From positions 1 to 36,562 of the forward strand of contig CAZANP010000014.1 of NCBI GenBank assembly GCA_964486555.1: a stretch of DNA of 36,562 nucleotides, read 5' to 3'. The stretch comes from 4484-232 sp964486555 (GTDB lineage: Bacteria > Thermotogota > Thermotogae > Thermotogales > Thermotogaceae). Position numbers and translations under genes: made by a program. The first letter of the stretch is position 1; each line of letters starts with the position of its first letter. This document shows positions 8,012 through 14,996 of this stretch, in pieces. The notes under the pieces are model-generated. The model had not been told where the DNA came from, made no database searches, and saw nothing but the letters and a program-made list of their open reading frames with translations.

Positions 8012-9430
8012 TCACACTTTCAGGCCTTGTTTGATCTTTTCTGCTTTCTCGACAGCTTCTTCTATGGTACCAACCATATAGAAGGCTTGTTCTGGAAGAT
8101 CATCATGCTTTCCTTCGAGTATCTCCTTGAATCCTCTTATCGTTTCCTTTATTGGAACGTATTTTCCAGGGCGTCCTGTAAACCTCTCAGCCACGAAGAA
8201 CGGTTGACTCAAGAACCTCTGTATTTTTCTCGCTCTCTGGACTATGAGTTTGTCCTCTTCAGACAGCTCTTCCATACCAAGAATCGCTATGATATCTTGA
8301 AGGTCTTTGTATCTTTGCAAAACTTCCTGGACTCCCCTTGCCACCTGATAATGCTCCCAACCAACGATCGCAGGATCCAGCATCTTCGAGGATGAATCAA
8401 GGGGATCAACTGCTGGATAAAGCCCTAGCTCTGCTATTCTTCTTGAAAGGACAACAGTTGCATCCAGGTGTGAGAAAGTTGTTGCCGGTGCTGGATCCGT
8501 TATGTCATCAGCTGGAACGTATATAGCCTGCACTGAGGTTATAGATCCTCTTTTAGTTGATGTTATCCTCTCTTGAAGCTCTCCCATATCCGTTGAAAGT
8601 GTTGGCTGGTAACCAACAGCAGAAGGCATTCTTCCGAGAAGAGCGGAAACCTCACTACCCGCTTGCACGAACCTGAATATGTTGTCTATGAATAGAAGAA
8701 CGTCCCTTCCTTCAACATCTCTGAAATATTCGGCTATCGTCAGAGCCGTTAAAGCGACCCTGAATCTTGCTCCCGGTGGTTCGTTCATCTGTCCGAAAAC
8801 AAGAACCGTGTTGTTAAGAACACCGGCCTCCTGCATTTCGAGCCACAGTTCATTACCTTCCCTGGTTCTTTCCCCGACACCCGCAAACATCGAGAAACCA
8901 TGGTGCTCTATAGCGATATTCCTTATGAGCTCCATAACCAGGACTGTTTTACCAACCCCTGCTCCTCCGAAGAAACCGATTTTTCCACCCTTTGGGAAAG
9001 GTGCTAGAAGATCTATCACCTTTATACCGGTCTCAAGAATCTCTATTTCCGTACTTTGCTCGGTTATCTTCGGAGCAGGTCTGTGTATAGGCCACCAGTC
9101 CTCAGCTTCGATCTCGCCTTTCTCATCTATCGGCTCACCTATAACATTCAACATCCTACCAAGCACGCTTCTTCCAACAGGAGCCTTTATGGGCTCACCT
9201 GTATCAATCACTTCAAGTCCTCTCATGAGACCATCCGTTGAATCCATGGCAACTGTTCTCACTATGTTATCACCCAAAAGTTGTTCGACCTCGAGTACCA
9301 GCTTCTGATTGGTCTGTGGATTTATTACCTCAAGAGCGTTGAATATATCTGGAAGCTCACCTTCAGGAAACCTGACATCCACAACTGGGCCTATTACTCT
9401 CACTATCTGTCCTTTAGTTCCTTTCGCCAT
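8012..9430 (-). CDS. atpD: ATP synthase F1 beta subunit
   Basis: The 472-aa catalytic subunit of F1. Walker A is GGAGVGKTV (about 155-163), the catalytic Glu follows in GVGERTREGNE, Walker B is DVLLFIDNIF, and the DELSEED-equivalent loop reads EELSEEDK near residue 390. The length is standard. The ATG start has AGGTGAGAGA upstream. The gene lies 11 nt after atpG and 1 nt before atpC. Confidence 0.98.
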   Translation of the reverse strand: MAKGTKGQIVRVIGPVVDVRFPEGELPDIFNALEVINPQTNQKLVLEVEQLLGDNIVRTVAMDSTDGLMRGLEVIDTGEPIKAPVGRSVLGRMLNVIGEPIDEKGEIEAEDWWPIHRPAPKITEQSTEIEILETGIKVIDLLAPFPKGGKIGFFGGAGVGKTVLVMELIRNIAIEHHGFSMFAGVGERTREGNELWLEMQEAGVLNNTVLVFGQMNEPPGARFRVALTALTIAEYFRDVEGRDVLLFIDNIFRFVQAGSEVSALLGRMPSAVGYQPTLSTDMGELQERITSTKRGSITSVQAIYVPADDITDPAPATTFSHLDATVVLSRRIAELGLYPAVDPLDSSSKMLDPAIVGWEHYQVARGVQEVLQRYKDLQDIIAILGMEELSEEDKLIVQRARKIQRFLSQPFFVAERFTGRPGKYVPIKETIRGFKEILEGKHDDLPEQAFYMVGTIEEAVEKAEKIKQGLKV

Positions 9431-9441
9431 ATTCTCTCACC

Positions 9442-10272
9442 TCACTCTTCCGCTTCTTTCAGGGCTTCCGCTCCCGTGACTATCTCTATTATTTCTTGGG
9501 TTATCGACGCTTGCCTGGCTTTGTTGTACTCAAGAGTCAACCTCCTTATGACATCTTGTGCGTTATCTGTGGCGTTTCTCATGGCGTTTTCCCTCGCATA
9601 GAACTCACTTATCTTGGATTCAAACATGTAGTTCAGGATTTTTGTTGAGAGGTAAAAATGGAGAAACCTTTCAGTGAGAGCATCGAGCTCTGGTTCAAAT
9701 TCCAAGTTTTCATTACCCTCCATTTTCTCAAGAGGAACTATTCTTTCAGCTCTTGGTCTTTGAATCAAGGCGTTTATGAATTTCCCATACACCACGTAGA
9801 CCTCTCCAGATTCCCCTTTGAGGAAATCTACTATGTCATCGACAATGTAACTCGCCTTCCCAAAATCTGGAATGTCGTAGAATCTATCGTACGATCTGAA
9901 AATATCCATCTTTTTCGAAAAATAACTTATGGATTTGTTCCCAATTGCTATCAAAGATCCTCCATCTTCCAACAGTTTATCCGCCTCTTTTATTATCTCA
10001 CTGTTGAAGGCTCCACAAAGTCCTAGATCTCCTGTTATGACCACAACGAGTCTTTTTGAGCCTTCCTCAAAAAATGGATGTTCGATAGAAGAGATGGGTA
10101 ATTTTCTCCAGAGGTTTTCAACCTCTTCGTGAAATTCACGAAATTTTCTGTATTCCCTTTCGATTTTTCTCACCTTAGCTCTTGCGACCATCTCCATGGC
10201 TCTTGTTATCTTCATCAAAGATTTCGTCGCGTTTATCCTTCTTCTGATCGTTAGGAGTCTTCCTCTGCTCAT
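9442..10272 (-). CDS. atpG: ATP synthase F1 gamma subunit
   Basis: The 276-aa rotor shaft. The N-terminal helix (RRRINATKSLMKITRAMEMVARAKV) and the C-terminal helix with the conserved SITQEIIEIVTGAEAL end form the coiled coil inside the alpha3beta3 hexamer. The GDLGLCGAFN loop near residue 81 is the family signature and carries one Cys; no plant-type redox insertion is present. It lies between atpA (6 nt gap) and atpD (11 nt gap). Confidence 0.97.
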   Translation of the reverse strand: MSRGRLLTIRRRINATKSLMKITRAMEMVARAKVRKIEREYRKFREFHEEVENLWRKLPISSIEHPFFEEGSKRLVVVITGDLGLCGAFNSEIIKEADKLLEDGGSLIAIGNKSISYFSKKMDIFRSYDRFYDIPDFGKASYIVDDIVDFLKGESGEVYVVYGKFINALIQRPRAERIVPLEKMEGNENLEFEPELDALTERFLHFYLSTKILNYMFESKISEFYARENAMRNATDNAQDVIRRLTLEYNKARQASITQEIIEIVTGAEALKEAEE

Positions 10273-10278
10273 CCCTCA

Positions 10279-11790
10279 TCACACCCTGAACTCTTTTTTG
10301 AATTCCTCAAGGGCATCTTTCAATTTCTTCTCGGTATCTTCCGTTATTTCCTTTCTATTCCTTATATCTTCCAGCACATCTCCGTGTTTTTCCCTCATGA
10401 ACCTCAGAAAGTCTCTCTCAAACCTTTTAACAGCTTCCAAAGGTAAGTCATCGAGATACCCATTGATACCAGCATACAGGACCACCACCTGTTCCTCAAC
10501 AGGCATAGGATTGTACTGTTCCTGCTTCAAAAGTTCGGTCAAATGCTGCCCTCTGACTATTTGAGCTCTTGTTGCAGGGTCAAGTTCTGTGGCGAATTGA
10601 GCGAAGGTCTCTAGTTCTCTAAATTGGGCTAGATCCAGTCTCAACATACCTGCCACCTGTTTCATAGCCTTTATTTGAGCAGCTCCTCCAACCCTCGAGA
10701 CCGAAAGCCCGACGTTTATAGCAGGCCTTATACCGGCATAGAATAGACCCGGTTCCAGATATATCTGTCCATCTGTTATCGATATCACGTTCGTTGGTAT
10801 GTAAGCCGAGATATCGTTTGCTTGTGTTTCAATGATTGGAAGAGCTGTCAACGATCCTCCTCCCATCTCGTCACTGAGTCTTGCAGCCCTCTCGAGGAGT
10901 CTCGAGTGAAGGTAGAATATGTCCCCTGGGTAAGCTTCTCTTCCAGGCGGCCTTCTGAGAAGGAGTGATAACTGTCTGTAAGCGACAGCGTGTTTCGACA
11001 AATCGTCATAGACAACTAAGGCGTCTCTTCCCGTGTACATGAAGTACTCTCCCATCGCACACCCTGCATACGGTGCAAGATATTGGAGTGCCGCAGGGTC
11101 CGATGCCGTCGCCACGACAACGGTGGTGTGTTCCATCGCCCCGTATTGTTCCAATTTATCTATGATCCTTGCAACGGCGGATGCTTTCTGTCCTATTGAA
11201 ACGTATATACAGTAAACCCCTTGATCCTTCTGATTTATTATCGTGTCTATGACGATAGCGGTTTTTCCCGTTTGTCTGTCTCCTATGATCAATTCCCTTT
11301 GGCCTCTTCCTATGGGTATCAAAGCATCTATCGCCTTTATTCCAGTCTGAAGTGGAGTGTTGACGGGCCTTCTGTATATGACACCAGGAGCTTTTATATC
11401 GATCCTTCTCGTGTGTTTTGCCTCTATCGGGCCTTTACCATCTAGAGGCTCTCCCAAAGGGTTCACAACCCTTCCTAGAAGTTCCTCACCTACGGGAACT
11501 TCTATGATCCTTTTCAATCTTCTTACCGTGTGACCTTCTTTTATGTCCGTATATTCTCCCAATATGATCACACCTATGTTGTCTTCTTCCAGATTGAACG
11601 CAAGACCCCTAACGCCGGTCTCAACGAATTCCACGAGCTCATTTGCCATGACTTTGTTCAGCCCATAGACTCTGGCTATACCATCTCCAACCTGAACGAC
11701 CTTTCCGGTATCTTCAAGCTCTATTTCCTCTTTGTAACTTTCAATTCTGGATTCCAAAATCTTTGTTAACTCTCCAGGGTTTATCCTCAA
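10279..11790 (-). CDS. atpA: ATP synthase F1 alpha subunit
   Basis: The 503-aa non-catalytic nucleotide-binding subunit. Walker A is GDRQTGKTA (about 169-177), and the VYDDLSKHAVAYRQLSLLLRRPPGREAYPGD region carries the arginine finger context (VGLSVSRVGGAAQ further on). The N-terminal crown domain and C-terminal helical domain are complete, and the length is normal. The start overlaps atpH by 4 nt, giving translational coupling. Confidence 0.98.
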   Translation of the reverse strand: MRINPGELTKILESRIESYKEEIELEDTGKVVQVGDGIARVYGLNKVMANELVEFVETGVRGLAFNLEEDNIGVIILGEYTDIKEGHTVRRLKRIIEVPVGEELLGRVVNPLGEPLDGKGPIEAKHTRRIDIKAPGVIYRRPVNTPLQTGIKAIDALIPIGRGQRELIIGDRQTGKTAIVIDTIINQKDQGVYCIYVSIGQKASAVARIIDKLEQYGAMEHTTVVVATASDPAALQYLAPYAGCAMGEYFMYTGRDALVVYDDLSKHAVAYRQLSLLLRRPPGREAYPGDIFYLHSRLLERAARLSDEMGGGSLTALPIIETQANDISAYIPTNVISITDGQIYLEPGLFYAGIRPAINVGLSVSRVGGAAQIKAMKQVAGMLRLDLAQFRELETFAQFATELDPATRAQIVRGQHLTELLKQEQYNPMPVEEQVVVLYAGINGYLDDLPLEAVKRFERDFLRFMREKHGDVLEDIRNRKEITEDTEKKLKDALEEFKKEFRV

Positions 11791-12338
11791 GATCTCTCAC
11801 CCCTTTCGAACACATCCCTTGCTATCCTTTTGAGTCTTCCTTTCACCGTTAAATCCATGGTGTACCCCTCGAATTCGATCACAGCTCCTGCCACCAGCTC
11901 GGGGTCGATCGTTGTTGCGAAAACGGGATCGAGAAGGGAATACTTCTTAACGAACTTCCTCAGAAGTTCTTTTTCCTCCTCATCCAGAGGGTGAGCGACT
12001 GTTAAATGAACCGGGACCTTTCTCTCAGATTCTATTTTCATATCTTTGAAGTACTCAACGATCAATGGCAAATATTTCTGTCTCTTCTTTTCAAAAAGGA
12101 TCTCGAGAAAATTGAAAAAGGCTTCTTCAATCTCTATACCAAAACTATCAAAAACTTCTCTCATGACCTCCACTTTTCTCTCCGGCAATATCGTGGGATC
12201 GTTGAAGAATCCCATCATCCTTTTGTATACCTCAAGAGAATTCCTCAGATACTCGAGGAACTCCTCTTCTTTACCCCTAGATATAGCGACGTTCAACAAG
12301 GCTCTTGCGTATCTTCCAGCTATTGGAGAGTACCTCAT
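11787..12338 (-). CDS. atpH: ATP synthase delta subunit
   Basis: The 183-aa peripheral-stalk delta (OSCP-like) subunit that joins the top of F1 to the b dimer. It has an N-terminal six-helix domain (IAGRYARALLNVAISRG at 6-22) and the C-terminal signature DPELVAGAVIEFEGYTMDLTV that ends in SVKGRL-like VKGRLKRI. It overlaps atpF and atpA by 4 nt each. Stalk subunits are the least conserved in the complex; position and the C-terminal motif make the call secure. Confidence 0.95.
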   Translation of the reverse strand: MRYSPIAGRYARALLNVAISRGKEEEFLEYLRNSLEVYKRMMGFFNDPTILPERKVEVMREVFDSFGIEIEEAFFNFLEILFEKKRQKYLPLIVEYFKDMKIESERKVPVHLTVAHPLDEEEKELLRKFVKKYSLLDPVFATTIDPELVAGAVIEFEGYTMDLTVKGRLKRIARDVFERGERS

Positions 12339-12826
12339 TTCTCCTCGATCTCCCTCTCCAGCATCTTTATGAGATATTCTTTCTTGGCTTTCTCATCTAA
12401 AATCCCAGAGAGTATCTTCATCGCCAGTGTTACGGCAAGCTCTCCCGCTCTTCTTCTCAAATCTTCCATAGCCCTGACCATCTCCATTTCAACCTGTCTC
12501 TTACCAGATTCTATGATCCTTTGAGCTTCCACCTTCGCCTTCTCCCTTGCTTCACTTATTATCATCTCTGCTTCTTTCTCTGCTCTCTCTACAATACTCT
12601 GGGCTCTTTTTGAAGCCTCTTCCAATTCCTTCTCCGCCTTTTTCTTCAGCTCCTCTGCCTCTTTTCTCAAATTCTCAGCGTTCTTGATCTCTCCTTCTAT
12701 CTTCTCTTTCCTCTTATCCATCATCTCAAGAAAGGGTTTATACAGGAACTTGTTTAAAAAGTAAACAAGGAGCCCGAACGTCATGAGCATAATGACGGAA
12801 GTCCAGTTGAACTCTAAAAGTCCCAT
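12335..12826 (-). CDS. atpF: ATP synthase Fo b subunit
   Basis: The 163-aa peripheral-stalk b subunit. One N-terminal transmembrane helix (about 9-28, SVIMLMTFGLLVYFLNKFLY) is followed by a long, heavily charged coiled coil (KRKEKIEGEIKNAENLRKEA onward) that dimerises and reaches up to delta. Only one b-type gene is present, so a homodimer is expected. It lies 13 nt after atpE and overlaps atpH by 4 nt. Confidence 0.96.
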   Translation of the reverse strand: MGLLEFNWTSVIMLMTFGLLVYFLNKFLYKPFLEMMDKRKEKIEGEIKNAENLRKEAEELKKKAEKELEEASKRAQSIVERAEKEAEMIISEAREKAKVEAQRIIESGKRQVEMEMVRAMEDLRRRAGELAVTLAMKILSGILDEKAKKEYLIKMLEREIEEK

Positions 12827-12839
12827 ATGGGTCTCCTCC

Positions 12840-13103
12840 TCACGCAGTCAGAAGGATCATGAAAGCTATCAGAAGAGAGTAGATACCTGTTGTTTCTGCC
12901 ACAGCGTCTGCAAGAAGCATCCTCGTTGTTATGGTTCCTACCATCTCAGGCTGTCTCGCCATAGCATCCATAGCGTGAGCTCCGATGTTACCTTCTCCCA
13001 TACCAGGGCCTATAGCTCCGAGCCCCATGCACAAACCTGCTCCAAGAAATTTTCCGAGCATAGCCAACCCTTGTCCCACTTCCGTTATCTGTTCGATACC
13101 CAC
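12840..13103 (-). CDS. atpE: ATP synthase Fo c subunit
   Basis: The 87-aa proteolipid of the rotor ring: two hydrophobic hairpin helices joined by the polar loop ARQPE (49-53). Helix 1 carries GPGMGEG (32-38) and helix 2 the ion-binding E70 in AVAETTGIYSL. The E70-T71-T72...Y75 set matches the Na+-binding motif of Ilyobacter and Propionigenium (ESTGIY). However, the position of their Na+ ligand Gln32 is Pro33 here, as in chloroplast H+ rings. E37 in helix 1 is also shared with the Na+ enzymes. The coupling ion is probably Na+, but the missing ligand leaves this open. It is 15 nt from atpB and 13 nt from atpF. Confidence 0.97.
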   Translation of the reverse strand: MGIEQITEVGQGLAMLGKFLGAGLCMGLGAIGPGMGEGNIGAHAMDAMARQPEMVGTITTRMLLADAVAETTGIYSLLIAFMILLTA

Positions 13104-13118
13104 AAGTATCCCTCCTTT

Positions 13119-13958
13119 TCAAGAAAGTTGTGAACTGATGTAAGCTATAGCAAGTATAGTGAAGACGAAGGCTTGAATCAATCCCACGAATATCCCAAAG
13201 AATCCCCAAAAGACGATTGGTAAGAAGAAGTACTTCACCAGATAGGATAAGATGTAAACGAGGATAGCTCCTCCTGCGATGTTTCCAAACAACCTCAAAG
13301 AATGGGAAATAGGTTTTGCAAGCTCTCCTATTATGTTTAGCGGGAGCATTATTGGGCTTGGATCTATCCAGCTTTTCAACCACGCTTTAAAACCCTTTGA
13401 CTTTATTGCGAACACATGGCTTATGATCAAGACCATCAACGCGTACGTTAGATTCGTGTTTAGATCAGCAGTTGGCGCTGGCCATATGTCCGAAAATAGA
13501 GTGATCTTCTCTATCGTTCCATCTTCATACCCCACGACGTTTATTCCTGGAACTGTACCTCCTATGAGGTTGGAAAGGCTTATGAACAGAAAGAGTGTCA
13601 TTGCCAGAACGAACGTAGGGCGTACCAGCTTGGGATCGGGTATGGCTTCCTCGACGATTTCATAAACGAATTCCATGAGGTACTCAAAGAACGATTGCTT
13701 CCTATCCGGTATCAACTTGAAATTCTTTCCTACCCTGTAAGCTATCACGATGAGTATCAGAGCAATAACTAAACCCATGATAACGGTCATGGGATTTATT
13801 CGAAAACCACCTATACTGATGATCCATCTTCTTCCAAGATTTTTGAAAGCCTCGCTCATAGGAGTCTTACTAAGTTCTTTCATGTTGATTATTCCAACCA
13901 CAACGTAGGCTATTATGAAAAGAATCAGCAATATTTTCTCCCTTTTGGAGAACTTCAA
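13119..13958 (-). CDS. atpB: ATP synthase Fo a subunit
   Basis: The 279-aa stator subunit that forms the two ion half-channels. The essential arginine is R222 in SHSLRLFGNIAGG. The conserved PTADLNTNLTYAL stretch (162-174) and the late helix with GLIQAFVFTILAIAYI (259-274) are both present. Several membrane helices are obvious, the first at about 8-26. Residues about 27-55 form a short periplasmic segment before the second helix. The start overlaps the AtpI-like gene by 4 nt. With the c subunit it sets coupling-ion choice. Confidence 0.97.
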   Translation of the reverse strand: MKFSKREKILLILFIIAYVVVGIINMKELSKTPMSEAFKNLGRRWIISIGGFRINPMTVIMGLVIALILIVIAYRVGKNFKLIPDRKQSFFEYLMEFVYEIVEEAIPDPKLVRPTFVLAMTLFLFISLSNLIGGTVPGINVVGYEDGTIEKITLFSDIWPAPTADLNTNLTYALMVLIISHVFAIKSKGFKAWLKSWIDPSPIMLPLNIIGELAKPISHSLRLFGNIAGGAILVYILSYLVKYFFLPIVFWGFFGIFVGLIQAFVFTILAIAYISSQLS

Positions 13959-14305
13959 TCAAGCCACCTCCCAGCCACATACGCTGCTATCTTCAGATTC
14001 ATGAGTCCCAGGAAAGCTCCTATAAGATTCGTTAGAGATATGAGGCCAGATACCAGCAGAACAAACGCACTCATAGAGTATCTTCCTAAAAATCCCTTCA
14101 ACCACCCTTTTGTAGATTTCCTTTTCACCATTTCATTGATATCATACCACAGTGAAAACAAGTTAACTAAAGCGCCTCCTGTCCCTATGAGGACACCCAC
14201 GCTTTCGGGAAAACCATACATTAGTAGGAAAAACAGAAACTCACCTGTCCCCAATATCACTATCGTTTTTATTAGAACCCTTATTGGTTTTATCCATTCG
14301 ATCAT
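13955..14305 (-). CDS. atpI: AtpI-like (UncI) ATP synthase accessory membrane protein
   Basis: A 116-aa hydrophobic protein with about four transmembrane helices (near 9-29, 34-52, 72-92 and 94-112). Position directly before atpB and the overall hydropathy match the ATP synthase protein I family, which helps insert or assemble the c ring and has been linked to Mg2+ handling. The sequence is weakly conserved, so the call rests mainly on synteny and topology. The ATG at 14305 has GTGGAGCG as a good SD, although it lies 65 nt inside the previous gene. It overlaps atpB by 4 nt. Confidence 0.75.
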   Translation of the reverse strand: MIEWIKPIRVLIKTIVILGTGEFLFFLLMYGFPESVGVLIGTGGALVNLFSLWYDINEMVKRKSTKGWLKGFLGRYSMSAFVLLVSGLISLTNLIGAFLGLMNLKIAAYVAGRWLD

Positions 14306-14528
14306 ATCGCTCCACTTCTTTCAAAAGCATCCTGAAACCGTTGTAGAATCCTGAAAAGATCCCCAGAAGTAGAAATACCACCAGTAAAACTCTATTATTG
14401 AATGTCCATTTATCCAAATAGTAACCTATCAATGCACCGACAACTATGTTAGCTAGAAGCGTCGCTATGAAGTTCACAACCATGTTGTATTTTCCAAAAT
14501 CCTTGAGCCCTTTTATCATAACCATCAT
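14241..14528 (-). CDS. AtpZ-like small Fo accessory membrane protein
   Basis: A 95-aa protein with two transmembrane helices (about 17-37 and 46-66) joined by the short DKWTFNNR turn. It ends in a very polar tail (DRMDKTNKGSNKNDSDIGDR). The pattern GALIGYYLDKW...LGIFSGFYNGFRML is that of the AtpZ/AtpQ family (putative F0F1-ATPase subunit), which with AtpI has been proposed to form a small Mg2+/Ca2+ channel. The last 65 nt, the whole polar tail, overlap the start of the AtpI-like gene in another frame. It begins 4 nt inside cheX. Confidence 0.75.
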   Translation of the reverse strand: MMVMIKGLKDFGKYNMVVNFIATLLANIVVGALIGYYLDKWTFNNRVLLVVFLLLGIFSGFYNGFRMLLKEVERYDRMDKTNKGSNKNDSDIGDR

Positions 14529-14983
14529 TCCTTTATGATCAAACAGACATCCACATCGTTTTCTTTGAAAAGTGCTAGTGGAAGTTTCAGAATCTTTCCT
14601 TCTGTTTTCATTTTCAGATCCTTCCCAGATATCACCGTAGGGGGTGTTACATCCGTGCTGAAACCAAGTTTTTCCAGATTCATGGTCAATTTCCCAACTG
14701 TCATATTGCCAAGCTCACCGAAAGCACTCAAGGCGATTTCATCGAGCTGGTTGTACTCCATACCCATCATTGCTGAAACAACTTTCAAACCAGTTTCATT
14801 TGAAAACGTATATATGAGATTCCCATCCACATCTCCCGTTATTCCCAGAATGGTTACTATCGAATGATCTGGTGTGAGTTTCTGAACTATCGATGGTTTT
14901 CCAAGTTTTGGGTTCACTTTCAAGGTGTTCTTCAACGTTGACACCACCGAATCTATGAAAGCGTTCACGATCCTCGCATCCAT
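14525..14983 (-). CDS. cheX: CheY-P phosphatase CheX
   Basis: A 152-aa CheC/CheX-family chemotaxis phosphatase that dephosphorylates CheY-P and so shortens the flagellar switching signal. The single catalytic ExxN motif of CheX is visible as E90-x-x-N93 in SAFGELGNMTVGKLT; CheC proteins normally carry two. The start is chosen at ATG 14983, which has GGGGGAGAAAT before it. An upstream in-frame ATG at 15019 would extend into polA and lacks a site. It lies 13 nt after polA and overlaps the AtpZ-like gene by 4 nt. No other chemotaxis gene is in the window. Confidence 0.92.
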   Translation of the reverse strand: MDARIVNAFIDSVVSTLKNTLKVNPKLGKPSIVQKLTPDHSIVTILGITGDVDGNLIYTFSNETGLKVVSAMMGMEYNQLDEIALSAFGELGNMTVGKLTMNLEKLGFSTDVTPPTVISGKDLKMKTEGKILKLPLALFKENDVDVCLIIKE

Positions 14984-14996
14984 ATTTCTCCCCCTC

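Noticed and set aside
8679..9308. 209-codon plus-strand open frame opposite atpD
   Set aside because: Antisense shadow of a highly conserved gene; the translation is Ser/Pro-rich with no domain.
12006..12524. 172-codon plus-strand open frame opposite atpH and atpF
   Set aside because: Antisense shadow of two coupled ATP synthase genes; no SD or family resemblance.
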